In this document: piece after piece, positions 8,751 through 16,220 of the stretch
How the letters are laid out: every line of letters starts with the position of its first letter
How positions within the stretch are numbered: the stretch's first letter is position 1
Origin: Isoptericola halalbus
Lineage (GTDB): Bacteria > Actinomycetota > Actinomycetes > Actinomycetales > Cellulomonadaceae
Reading direction: 5' to 3'
Assembly: GCA_009663185.1 (NCBI GenBank)
Contig: VJZX01000003.1
Span: forward strand, 124,001 to 188,000
DNA length: 64,000 bases
Position numbers and translations under genes: made by a program
The notes under the pieces: model-generated
Told to the model about the DNA's origin: nothing
The model's input: the letters and a program-made list of their open reading frames with translations, nothing else
The model's database searches: none

Positions 8751-9386
8751 ATGCAGAAGACCGACTTCAAGAAGGAGATCGACGCCTACCGCGCCGGCAA
8801 GGGCCGGTACGAGATCGTCGACGTTCCCGAGCTGCAGTACCTCATGATCGACGGACACGGCGATCCCAACACGTCACCGGCCTTCGCCGAGGCGACCGAG
8901 GCGCTCTACCCGATGGCTTACAAGCTCAAGTTCGCCAGCAAGCAGACCCTCGGGCGCGACTACGTCGTCATGCCGCTCGAAGGCCTGTGGTGGGCCACCG
9001 ACATGGAGGCGTTCACGGCCTCCCGGGACAAGTCCCGGTGGGACTGGACGCTCATGATCATGGTGCCCGACTGGATCGGCGAGACGATGTTCGCCAAGGC
9101 GGCCGAGCAGGTTGCTGCCAAGGCCCGCCCCCGGCGCCTCGGGGACGTTCGCCTCGAGAGGCTGGCGGAAGGGACGTGCGTGCAGACCTTGCACGTCGGC
9201 TACTACGACGCCGAGGCCGACGTGCTGGCGCAGATGCACGATCGGTTCATCCCCGACCACGGGCTGCGCATGGTCGGCAAGCACCATGAGATCTACCTCA
9301 GCGACTTCCGCAAGGTCCCGCCGGAGCGGCTCCGCACCATCCTGCGGCAACCCGTCGCCCGGGACACGCCCCGGTCGCGAGTCTGA
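8751..9386 (+). CDS. GyrI-like small-molecule-binding domain protein
   Basis: A 211-residue cytoplasmic protein beginning MQKTDFKKEIDAYRAGKGRY and continuing with VPELQYLMIDGHGDPNTSPA. This is the stand-alone GyrI-like (AraC effector-binding fold) family with the conserved 'YLMIDGHGDPN' strand. It then has LYPMAYKLKF and LEGLWWATDMEAF. Such proteins bind or turn over small hydrophobic compounds, and some act as cyclopropanyl hydrolases, but the ligand here is unknown. No DNA-binding domain is attached. The ATG has AAGGGGG about six bases upstream. It is divergent from trpS and shares a short intergenic region of about 66 bases with it. Confidence 0.85.
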   Translation: MQKTDFKKEIDAYRAGKGRYEIVDVPELQYLMIDGHGDPNTSPAFAEATEALYPMAYKLKFASKQTLGRDYVVMPLEGLWWATDMEAFTASRDKSRWDWTLMIMVPDWIGETMFAKAAEQVAAKARPRRLGDVRLERLAEGTCVQTLHVGYYDAEADVLAQMHDRFIPDHGLRMVGKHHEIYLSDFRKVPPERLRTILRQPVARDTPRSRV

Positions 9387-9424
9387 GTCACGGCCGATCG
9401 AGAGGGCGGCGACGCCCCGGGTGG

Positions 9425-9430
9425 GAGAAT
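9425..9430 (+). promoter_or_regulatory. Possible -10 element for leaderless trmL
   Basis: GAGAAT is followed by seven bases and then the GTG start of trmL. This is the same spacing seen at several likely leaderless starts in this window. A GGGAG overlapping the hexamer could also serve as a ribosome binding site, so the two readings are not separable by eye. Confidence 0.3.
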
Positions 9431-9437
9431 CGGCGTC

Positions 9438-9941
9438 GTGCCCGAGCCGACCCCGACCGACGCGCCGACGTCGCGCCCGTTCGCCCACGTCCTGTACTTC
9501 GAGCCGCGCATCCCCGGGAACACGGGGTCCGCGATCCGGCTCGCCGCGGTGACGGGAGCGCGGCTGCACCTCGTGGAGCCGCTCGGGTTCGACCTGTCGG
9601 AGGCCAAGCTCAAGCGGGCGGGCCTGGACTACCACGACCTGGCCGTCTTGGACGTGCACCCGTCGCTCGACGCGGCCCTCGACGCGCTTCCCGGCGCCCG
9701 CGTCTTCGCGTTCACGACGCGAGCGACGACGTCGTACACCGACGTCGCCTACGCGCCGGGAGACGTGCTGCTGTTCGGGCCGGAGCCGACCGGCCTGCCC
9801 GACGAGGTGCTCGCCCACCCGCGCATGACCGACCAGCTCAAGATCCCGATGCTGCCGGGGCGGCGGTCGCTCAACCTCACGAACGCCGCGTCGATCGCCG
9901 TCTACGAGGCGTGGCGGCAGACGGGCTTCGCCGGCGCCTGA
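9438..9941 (+). CDS. trmL: tRNA (cytidine(34)-2'-O)-methyltransferase
   Basis: A 167-residue SpoU/SPOUT-type methyltransferase that 2'-O-methylates the wobble base of certain leucine tRNAs using S-adenosylmethionine. The family signature is clear: FEPRIPGNTGSAIRLAA near residue 17, LVEPLGFDLSEAKLKRAGLDY near 44, FGPEPTGLP near 113 and the knot segment RRSLNLTNAASIAVYEAWRQ near the end. The length is normal for TrmL, which lacks an extra RNA-binding domain. The GTG start may be leaderless. It stands alone between a GyrI-like gene and an AIM24-like gene on the same strand. Confidence 0.95.
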   Translation: MPEPTPTDAPTSRPFAHVLYFEPRIPGNTGSAIRLAAVTGARLHLVEPLGFDLSEAKLKRAGLDYHDLAVLDVHPSLDAALDALPGARVFAFTTRATTSYTDVAYAPGDVLLFGPEPTGLPDEVLAHPRMTDQLKIPMLPGRRSLNLTNAASIAVYEAWRQTGFAGA

Positions 9942-10000
9942 TGACGGCCCCGGAGCGGCCGCCCATGTGCCGGGAGGGACCGGTGCGGCAGGATACAACC

Positions 10001-10669
10001 ATGCGTAGTTCCCTGCTGCACCACACCGAGCCCGAGGGCGAACCCGGCAGCTTCCTGCTCGTCAACCAGCGCATGCTGAAGGTGGACCTCGCGGGCACGG
10101 GCGGCTTCTTCTACGCCCGGCAAGGCTCGATGGTCGCCTACCAGGGCGACGTCGACTTCGCCTACGAGGGCAGCGGAAGCGTCGCCAAGCTGTTCAAGAA
10201 GGCGTTCACGGGCGAGGGCATGTCGCTCATGAAGGTATCGGGCAGCGGCGACGTCTTCCTTGCCCAGGACGCCGACGAGCTCTTCGTGCTCTTCCTGGAG
10301 GACGAGAGCGTGACGGTCAACGGCGCCAACATCCTCGCCTTCGAGAGCACGCTCACCTGGGACATCAACCGCGTCCAGGGCGCCTCGACGCTCAGCGGAG
10401 GCCTGTTCAACACGACCTTCACGGGCACGGGTGCGCTCGCGGTGACGGCGTTCGGGACGCCGGTGGTGCTCCAGGTGAACGAGCCGACGTACGTCGACAT
10501 GCAGAGCGCGGTGCTGTGGTCGACCGCGCTGAACAGCTCCGTGCGCAGGACGGTCCGGCTCGGCGCCGCGATCGGGCGCGGCTCCGGCGAGGCCTACCAG
10601 CTCGCGCTCCAGGGCTCAGGGATCGTCGTCGTGCAGGCGTCCGAGGGGCACCCGCCGCCCCAGCAGTAG
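10001..10669 (+). CDS. AIM24 family protein
   Basis: A 222-residue protein of the AIM24 (formerly DUF124) family. It consists of repeated beta-strands with the typical FLLVNQRMLKVDL, GSMVAYQGDVDFAYEG, GSGDVFLA and SGGLFNTTFTGTGALAVTAFG segments that build the trimeric beta-sandwich. There is no signal peptide or membrane span. The role in bacteria is not known; the yeast namesake affects mitochondrial inner-membrane organisation. The ATG at 10001 is the best start because GCAGGA lies about eight bases upstream and the family homology begins immediately; upstream in-frame ATGs overlap trmL. Confidence 0.85.
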   Translation: MRSSLLHHTEPEGEPGSFLLVNQRMLKVDLAGTGGFFYARQGSMVAYQGDVDFAYEGSGSVAKLFKKAFTGEGMSLMKVSGSGDVFLAQDADELFVLFLEDESVTVNGANILAFESTLTWDINRVQGASTLSGGLFNTTFTGTGALAVTAFGTPVVLQVNEPTYVDMQSAVLWSTALNSSVRRTVRLGAAIGRGSGEAYQLALQGSGIVVVQASEGHPPPQQ

Positions 10670-10714
10670 CCCGGACGGACCGCGGAACCCTGCCTGCTTC
10701 GACCACGAGCAGGG

Positions 10715-10731
10715 CGACCTCGGCGAGGTCG
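10715..10731. terminator. Weak hairpin after the AIM24-like gene
   Basis: CGACCTC, a GGC loop and GAGGTCG form a perfect seven-base stem 45 bases after the AIM24-like stop codon. No U-tract follows. It is the only plausible stop signal before the next transcription unit. The rest of 10670-10837 shows nothing I can name. Confidence 0.35.
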
Positions 10732-10837
10732 TCGACCGCGTCGGGGCACGTCGCCTTGCCTACCTGGGTGGTTCACGGCAAAGTCGGTCGTGACGCACCT
10801 CACATTGGCGTGGGGTGCGCCGGCGAGGAGGTGCCGG

Positions 10838-11119
10838 GTGACGACGACCGAGTTTGCGACGCTTCAACGTTCCATCGAGCAGCTGCGCCAGAGTGTCGCG
10901 CACGTACGCGACGCTTTCGGCGACGCGCCCGTGGTGCGCCGTCTCGTGAACGATCTCGAACGGCTCGAGATCGACGCCGGCGAGCTCGCCTCGGCAGTTC
11001 CCGCACGGCACCCGAACCTGCCGGAGCACGTCGCCGTCCCCGACACCCCGCTGGACGAGTCGATGTGGAGCGACGCCGACGACGAGGGTGTCGGCGGCTA
11101 CCACGGCGACCGGACGTGA
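10838..11119 (+). CDS. Small acidic protein of unknown function, coupled to sdhC
   Basis: A 93-residue protein that I do not recognise. Residues about 3-55 (FATLQRSIEQLRQSVAHVRD and onwards) look like a continuous amphipathic helix or coiled coil. The C-terminus is acidic and proline-containing (PLDESMWSDADDEGVGG). There is no membrane span, no signal peptide and no cysteine. The GTG at 10838 has GGAGG six bases upstream. Its stop codon overlaps the start of sdhC (GTGA), which indicates co-translation with succinate dehydrogenase. An assembly or regulatory helper for the dehydrogenase is a guess from position only. Confidence 0.7.
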   Translation: MTTTEFATLQRSIEQLRQSVAHVRDAFGDAPVVRRLVNDLERLEIDAGELASAVPARHPNLPEHVAVPDTPLDESMWSDADDEGVGGYHGDRT

Positions 11120-11925
11120 CGACGACGGCCCGAGGGGTCGACGCCCGCGGGCGCGCTCAGGTCGGCGCGCGGAACCTGCGGACGGATCGGTGGTGGCTGC
11201 CTCCCGCGGCGACCACGGTCGGCCTGCTGATCTTCCTCGTCTACGGCGGGGCGCGGGCGTTCCAGCAGCAGTACTTCTTCGCCGACGAGCGGTACCTGAC
11301 GCCGTTCTACTCGCCGTGCGTGTCGCTCGGGTGCGCGTCGGAGCCGGGCTCGGCGCACTTCGGGATGTTCCTCCCGGACCATCCGCTCATCCCGTACGCC
11401 GCGCTCAGCCTGCCGTTCCTGCTGGGGTTCCGGCTGACCTGCTACTACTACCGCAAGGCGTACTACCGGTCCTTCTGGCTCGCGCCCGCGGCGTGCGCGG
11501 TTCCGGAGCCGCACGCCGCGTACACGGGCGAGACGCGCTTCCCGCTGATCCTGCAGAACAGCCACCGGTACTTCTTCTACGTCGCGGTGATCGTCTCGCT
11601 CGTCAACACCTACGACGCGATCGTCGCGTTCCGCCACCCCACGGACGGCTTCGTCGTCGGCGTCGGCAACCTCGTGCTGCTGGTGAACGTCGCGCTGCTG
11701 TGGTGCTACACCGTGTCGTGCCACTCGTGCCGGCACGTGATGGGCGGCCGGCTCACGCACTTCTCGAAGCACCCGGTGCGGTACTGGTTGTGGACGAAGA
11801 TCTCCGCGCTCAACACGCGGCACATGCTCTTCGCGTGGATCACCCTCGGCACGCTCATCCTGACCGACCTCTACGTGATGCTCGTCGCGCGCGGGACGAT
11901 CACCGACCTGCGACTCATCGGATAA
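11116..11925 (+). CDS. sdhC: Succinate dehydrogenase membrane subunit (mycobacterial Sdh1 type)
   Basis: A 269-residue protein with five likely membrane helices near residues 28-48, 92-112, 152-172, 180-203 and 236-258. It carries the family string RLTCYYYRKAYYRSFW and a CYTVSCHSCRHVMGG segment with C197, C202, H203, C205 and H207 at the end of helix four. This matches the single large anchor subunit of the mycobacterial Sdh1 complex (Rv0249c type), not the small SdhC/SdhD pair of E. coli. In the M. smegmatis Sdh1 structure this subunit holds an iron-sulfur cluster; the Cys/His segment here could serve the same purpose. It passes electrons from SdhB to menaquinone. The GTG start overlaps the previous stop. 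Confidence 0.88.
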   Translation: MTTTARGVDARGRAQVGARNLRTDRWWLPPAATTVGLLIFLVYGGARAFQQQYFFADERYLTPFYSPCVSLGCASEPGSAHFGMFLPDHPLIPYAALSLPFLLGFRLTCYYYRKAYYRSFWLAPAACAVPEPHAAYTGETRFPLILQNSHRYFFYVAVIVSLVNTYDAIVAFRHPTDGFVVGVGNLVLLVNVALLWCYTVSCHSCRHVMGGRLTHFSKHPVRYWLWTKISALNTRHMLFAWITLGTLILTDLYVMLVARGTITDLRLIG

Positions 11926-11953
11926 GACTCATCGGATAAGACTCATCGGATAG
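11912..11953. repeat. Three tandem 14-base repeats at the sdhC-sdhA junction
   Basis: The unit GACTCATCGGATAA occurs at 11912-11925 and 11926-11939, and as GACTCATCGGATAG at 11940-11953. The first copy encodes the last residues and stop of sdhC; the third runs into the AGGAG ribosome binding site of sdhA. It lengthens the intercistronic gap by 28 bases without breaking either gene. Confidence 0.95.
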
Positions 11954-11963
11954 GAGCCCGGCG

Positions 11964-13898
11964 TTGACCGAGACCGAACGGCACGAGTACGACGTCCTCG
12001 TCGTCGGCGCGGGCGGCGCCGGGCTGCGCGCCGCGATCGAGGCACGCGAACGCGGGCTGAGGACGGCGATCATCTGCAAGTCGCTGTTCGGCAAGGCGCA
12101 CACGGTGATGGCCGAGGGCGGGTGTGCCGCGGCGATGGGCAACGTGGCCGAGAAGGACTCCTGGCAGGTGCACTTCCGCGACACCATGCGCGGCGGGAAG
12201 TTCCTCAACAGCTGGCGGATGGCCGAGCTGCACGCGAAGGAGGCGCCCGACCGCGTCTGGGAGCTCGAGGCGTGGGGCGCGCTGTTCGACCGCACGCCCG
12301 ACGGTCGGATCAGCCAGCGCAACTTCGGCGGTCACACCTACCCGCGGCTCGCGCACGTCGGTGACCGTACCGGCCTCGAGCTTCTCCGTACCCTCCAGCA
12401 GCGCGTCGTGGCGCTGCAGCAGGCCGACTACTTCCAGACCGGGGACTACGAGGCGCGCCTGCGCGTGTTCGCCGAGTGCACGGTCACGGAGCTGCTGACC
12501 GACGACGACGGAGCGATCGCCGGGGCGTTCGGGTACTGGCGGGAGTCGGGCCGGTTCGTGGTGTTCTCCGCGCCCGCCGTGGTGCTCGCCACCGGCGGGA
12601 TCGGCAAGTCGTTCAAGGTGACGTCCAACTCGTGGGAGTACACGGGCGACGGCCACGCCCTCGCGCTGCGGGCAGGCGCGAGCCTCGTCGACATGGAGTT
12701 CGTCCAGTTCCACCCGACGGGCATGGTCTGGCCGCCGAGCGTCAAGGGCATCCTCGTGACCGAGGGCGTGCGCGGCGACGGCGGCGTCCTGCGCAACTCC
12801 GACGGCGACCGGTTCATGTTCGGGTACGTCCCGGACGTGTTCAAGGGCCAGTACGCCCAGACCGAGGACGAGGCCGACCGCTGGTACGACGACCAGGACA
12901 ACAACCGTCGTACACCCGACCTGCTGCCTCGCGACGAGGTCGCCCGGGCGATCAACACGGAGGTGAAGGAGGGGCGCGGTTCCCCGCACGGTGGCGTCTT
13001 CCTCGACATCGCGAGCCGCATGCCGGCCGAGGAGATCCGGCGCCGCCTGCCCTCGATGTACCACCAGTTCAAGGAGCTGGCCGACGTCGACATCACGGCC
13101 GAGCCGATGGAGGTCGGCCCGACGTGCCACTACGTCATGGGCGGGATCGACGTCGACCCGGACACGGGGCAGTCGGGGGTGCCGGGCCTGTTCGCCGCAG
13201 GGGAGTGCGCCGGCGGCATGCACGGCTCGAACCGGCTCGGGGGCAACTCGCTCTCGGACCTGCTGGTGTTCGGACGTCGGGCGGGTCTCGGAGCGGCCGA
13301 CTACGTCGCGGGCCTCGGGCGACGTCCGGCCTGGCGCAGCGGTGACGTCGACGCGGCCGCGAGGATGGCGCTCGCGCCGTTCGACGCGCCGTCGGCCGGT
13401 GCCCCCGGCGAGAACCCCTACACGCTGCACGCCGAGCTGCAGGGGGTCATGAACGACCTCGTGGGCATCATCCGGACAGAGGCCGAGATGAGCGTGGCGC
13501 TCGAGCGCCTCGGCGAGCTGCGCGGGCGCCTGCGGGACGTCGTCGTGGAGGGTCACCGGCAGTACAACCCCGGCTGGCACCTGGCGCTGGACCTGCGGAA
13601 CATGCTCATGGTGAGCGAGGCCGTCGCGTCGTCGGCGCTGATGCGCACCGAGAGCCGCGGCGGGCACACGCGTGACGACCATCCGATGCTCGACCCGGAG
13701 TGGCGCCACCGCGTGCTCGTGACCCGCTGCGACCGCGACGACCCGGGCGGCGACCCCGTGGTGCCACGGGTCACCGTCGAACCGGAGGAGCGCGTCCCGA
13801 TGCGCGAGGACCTGCTCGCCCTGTTCGACCTCGTCGAGCTCGAGAAGTACTACACGGCGGCGGAGCTGACGGCCCATCCCGAGGGAGGGGCCGCATGA
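11964..13898 (+). CDS. sdhA: Succinate dehydrogenase flavoprotein subunit
   Basis: A 644-residue flavoprotein that oxidises succinate to fumarate on the cytoplasmic side of the membrane. The FAD-binding VLVVGAGGAGLRAA is at residues 11-24. H46 in GKAHTVMAEGG is the expected covalent FAD attachment site. FHPTGMVWP, TEGVRGDGG and the arginine/histidine active-site segments follow. The C-terminal helical domain (HNPGWH-like QYNPGWHLALDLRNML and SRGGHTRDDHP) is intact. The TTG start at 11964 has AGGAG seven bases upstream, within the last tandem repeat. It overlaps sdhB by four bases (ATGA). Length and order fit the mycobacterial Sdh1 operon. Confidence 0.97.
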   Translation: MTETERHEYDVLVVGAGGAGLRAAIEARERGLRTAIICKSLFGKAHTVMAEGGCAAAMGNVAEKDSWQVHFRDTMRGGKFLNSWRMAELHAKEAPDRVWELEAWGALFDRTPDGRISQRNFGGHTYPRLAHVGDRTGLELLRTLQQRVVALQQADYFQTGDYEARLRVFAECTVTELLTDDDGAIAGAFGYWRESGRFVVFSAPAVVLATGGIGKSFKVTSNSWEYTGDGHALALRAGASLVDMEFVQFHPTGMVWPPSVKGILVTEGVRGDGGVLRNSDGDRFMFGYVPDVFKGQYAQTEDEADRWYDDQDNNRRTPDLLPRDEVARAINTEVKEGRGSPHGGVFLDIASRMPAEEIRRRLPSMYHQFKELADVDITAEPMEVGPTCHYVMGGIDVDPDTGQSGVPGLFAAGECAGGMHGSNRLGGNSLSDLLVFGRRAGLGAADYVAGLGRRPAWRSGDVDAAARMALAPFDAPSAGAPGENPYTLHAELQGVMNDLVGIIRTEAEMSVALERLGELRGRLRDVVVEGHRQYNPGWHLALDLRNMLMVSEAVASSALMRTESRGGHTRDDHPMLDPEWRHRVLVTRCDRDDPGGDPVVPRVTVEPEERVPMREDLLALFDLVELEKYYTAAELTAHPEGGAA

Positions 13899-14647
13899 GC
13901 TACACCGGCCGGTTCCGCGTATGGCGCGGTCACGCCGGCGGTGGCGCGCTGGCCGACTTCGAGGTGGAGGTCAACGAGGGCGAGGTCGTGCTCGACGTCA
14001 TCCACCGGCTGCAGGCCACGCAGGCGCCGGACCTCGCGGTGCGGTGGAACTGCAAGGCGGGCAAGTGCGGGTCGTGCTCGGCGGAGATCAACGGGCAACC
14101 GCGACTGCTGTGCATGACGCGGATGTCCGTGTTCACCCCCGACGAGGTGGTGACGGTGACGCCGATGCGGACGTTCCCGGTGATCCGCGACCTCGTGACC
14201 GACGTGTCGTACAACTACGCGAAGGCGCGCGAGATCCCGTCGTTCACGCCGCCCATCGACCTGGCACCCGGTGAGTTCCGGATGAGTCAGGCCGACGTCC
14301 AGCGCTCGCAGGAGTTCCGCAAGTGCATCGAGTGCTTCCTGTGCCAGGACACGTGCCACGTCGTGCGCGACCACGAGGAGAACAAAGCGGTGTTCGCCGG
14401 ACCGCGCTTCCTCATGCGGGTGGCCGAGCTCGAGATGCACCCGCTCGACGTCTCAGACCGCGTGGCCGGGGTACAGGACCAGCACGGGCTGGGCCGGTGC
14501 AACATCACGAAGTGCTGCACCGAGGTGTGCCCGGAGGGCATCAAGATCACCGACAACGCCCTCATCCCGATGAAGGAACGGGTGGCGGACCAGCGCTACG
14601 ACCCTCTCGTCTGGCTCGGCCGGACCATCTCGCGCCGACCCCGCTGA
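13895..14647 (+). CDS. sdhB: Succinate dehydrogenase iron-sulfur subunit
   Basis: A 250-residue electron-transfer subunit. The plant-type ferredoxin domain carries CKAGKCGSCS and a downstream cysteine in RLLCMTR for the [2Fe-2S] centre. The C-terminal domain has CIECFLCQDTCHVV and CNITKCCTEVCPEGI for the [4Fe-4S] and [3Fe-4S] centres. It carries electrons from SdhA to the membrane subunit. The ATG overlaps the sdhA stop. The gene ends only eight bases from the convergent stop of the ThuA-like gene, so a shared termination zone is likely although no strong hairpin is visible. Confidence 0.96.
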   Translation: MSYTGRFRVWRGHAGGGALADFEVEVNEGEVVLDVIHRLQATQAPDLAVRWNCKAGKCGSCSAEINGQPRLLCMTRMSVFTPDEVVTVTPMRTFPVIRDLVTDVSYNYAKAREIPSFTPPIDLAPGEFRMSQADVQRSQEFRKCIECFLCQDTCHVVRDHEENKAVFAGPRFLMRVAELEMHPLDVSDRVAGVQDQHGLGRCNITKCCTEVCPEGIKITDNALIPMKERVADQRYDPLVWLGRTISRRPR

Positions 14648-14656
14648 GCGCGCCCG

Positions 14657-15370
14657 TCAGGAGAGCAGCCAGGTCGCGGCGCGCAGCAGCAGCTCGGCGT
14701 GCGACGGCGAGTCGTAGGACCGCACGTCATGGCCCAGCCCGCTGTACACGGTCCGGCCGCCGTGCGCCTCGGTGACCCACAGCACGGGCTGCTCCTCACC
14801 GTCGTCGTCGGGCACCCAGCCGAGCACCTGCGACGAGGCGCCGACGCGCAGGAAGCAGTAGCGCTCGTCGAACACGTCGACCGCACCGAGCCCCTCGGTG
14901 ATCGGGTGCGCGCCCGCGGCGAGCGTGGCCGTCGTGGCGTCCATGGGCGGGTGCATCGACTGACCGGGGACCCAGCGCCCACCCAGGACCTCCTCCCACG
15001 CCGGCGCGTCGCCGAACGTGTTCGCCGACTGGTGCACGGCGAGGATGCGCCCGCCCGAGCGCGCCCAGGAGTCGAGCCGCGCGTGGAACGGCGCCCACGC
15101 CGCGTCGTCGGGCCCGATGGACGCCTCGCGGAAGCCGGGCCATCCGGTGCCCGCGTTGACGACGAGCAGGTCGACGTCCGCGAGGTCGTCGAGCGCGTCG
15201 GGGAACGTCGAGCGCACGACGACGTCGGCCGGCCGGCCGCCGACGTCGAGCCCGGCGAGCAGCAGCGCGAGCCGGTGGGACGTGGCGGCGTGGTCGTGCC
15301 ACGGGTCCTCGTAGCGGCCTCGGCCCACGAGGACGAGGATGCGGGTCGGTTCAGGGCGCGTCGTCGTCAC
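14657..15370 (-). CDS. ThuA-like domain protein (glutamine-amidotransferase fold)
   Basis: A 237-residue protein. It begins with RILVLVGRGRYEDPWHDHAATS and has VVNAGTGWP, ILAVHQSANTFGDAPAWEEVLGG and GGRTVYSGLGHDVRSYD, which fits the ThuA family of the class I amidotransferase-like fold. ThuA proteins take part in sugar (trehalose/disaccharide) oxidation. The usual nucleophile cysteine is not evident, as is common in ThuA. The start is the GTG at 15370, overlapping the lyase gene by 20 bases. It is the last gene of a leucine-degradation operon, where it has no obvious role, so it may simply be co-transcribed. Confidence 0.8.
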   Translation of the reverse strand: MTTTRPEPTRILVLVGRGRYEDPWHDHAATSHRLALLLAGLDVGGRPADVVVRSTFPDALDDLADVDLLVVNAGTGWPGFREASIGPDDAAWAPFHARLDSWARSGGRILAVHQSANTFGDAPAWEEVLGGRWVPGQSMHPPMDATTATLAAGAHPITEGLGAVDVFDERYCFLRVGASSQVLGWVPDDDGEEQPVLWVTEAHGGRTVYSGLGHDVRSYDSPSHAELLLRAATWLLS

Positions 15371-16220
15371 GCGGAAGATCCTGCCAGCCCGCGCGGCGCA
15401 GCACCGACTCCGCGTGCCGCACGAGCGGGGCGTCGACCATCCGCCCGCCCACGGTGAGCACGCCCGTGCCCGCCGCCGCGGCCAGTCGGGCAGCCTGGAC
15501 CACCTCGCGCGCCTCGGCCACGTCCGCGTCCGACGGCGCGTAGGCCGCGCGGACGACCTCGGCGTGCGAGGGGTGGATGCACAGGGTCGCGGCGAACCCG
15601 ACCGCCGCGGCGTCGGTCGCCTCGGCCCGCAGTCCGTCGAGGTCGCCGACGTCGAGGTGCACCGCGTCGATCGCGGCCTTGCCCGTCGCCCCCGCGGCGA
15701 GCAGCACCGACGACCGCGCGAACCGGGCCACCTCCCGGTACGCACCGTCCGGCCGTCGGCTCGACGTCCCGCCCAGCGACGCGACGAGGTCCTCGGCACC
15801 CCAGGCGAGCGCGACGACGTCGGGCCGGGCCGCGAGCGCCGGCGCCGCGAGCACCCCCGCCGCGGTCTCGCACAGCGCGACGACCGCGTACGGACCGCCG
15901 TCGGGCCCGACGAGCGGACCGACGAACGTGCCGTCCGCCTTGGGGAGCATGACCGTCCGGTACGCGGTGCGGGCGAGCGCGGCGAGGTCATCGGCGTGGT
16001 CGGGCGTGCCCACCGCGTTGACACGCACGATCGTCCGTTCGGGATCGACCGGGTTGTCGACGAGCGCCTGCCGCGCGGCGCCCCTCCGGTCGGGCGTGAC
16101 CGCGTCCTCGAGGTCGAGGATCACCGCGTCTGCGCGGTCGAGCGCCTTGACGTACCGGTCGGGGCGGTCGGCCGGGCAGAACAGCAGCGCGGGCCCGAGC
16201 GTGAAGGGGGGCGGGGTCAT
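15351..16220 (-). CDS. citE: CitE-like beta-hydroxyacyl-CoA lyase (HpcH/HpaI family)
   Basis: A 289-residue TIM-barrel lyase. It has LLFCPADRPDRYVKALDRAD, VILDLEDAV, IVRVNAVGTP, MLPKADG, the metal-ligand glutamate in ALCETAAGV and the aspartate in WGAEDLVASLGG. In the matching Mycobacterium tuberculosis cluster the CitE-like protein (Rv2498c) is a lyase for 3-hydroxy-3-methylglutaryl-CoA and citramalyl-CoA, which serves leucine and itaconate breakdown. The gene neighbours here support that assignment over citrate lyase. The ATG at 16220 overlaps the stop of the MaoC gene (ATGA). Longer upstream readings are shadows of the hydratase gene. Confidence 0.87.
   Translation of the reverse strand: MTPPPFTLGPALLFCPADRPDRYVKALDRADAVILDLEDAVTPDRRGAARQALVDNPVDPERTIVRVNAVGTPDHADDLAALARTAYRTVMLPKADGTFVGPLVGPDGGPYAVVALCETAAGVLAAPALAARPDVVALAWGAEDLVASLGGTSSRRPDGAYREVARFARSSVLLAAGATGKAAIDAVHLDVGDLDGLRAEATDAAAVGFAATLCIHPSHAEVVRAAYAPSDADVAEAREVVQAARLAAAAGTGVLTVGGRMVDAPLVRHAESVLRRAGWQDLPRDDDAP

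Noticed and set aside
10516-11115. A longer SdhC with a 200-residue N-terminal extension
   Set aside because: That part is out of frame with the AIM24-like and small acidic genes and is Arg-rich noise; the GTG at 11116 overlaps the preceding stop as usual here.
14657-16024. A 455-residue ThuA protein fused to another domain
   Set aside because: The extra N-terminal 218 codons are an alternative frame of the CitE-like gene.
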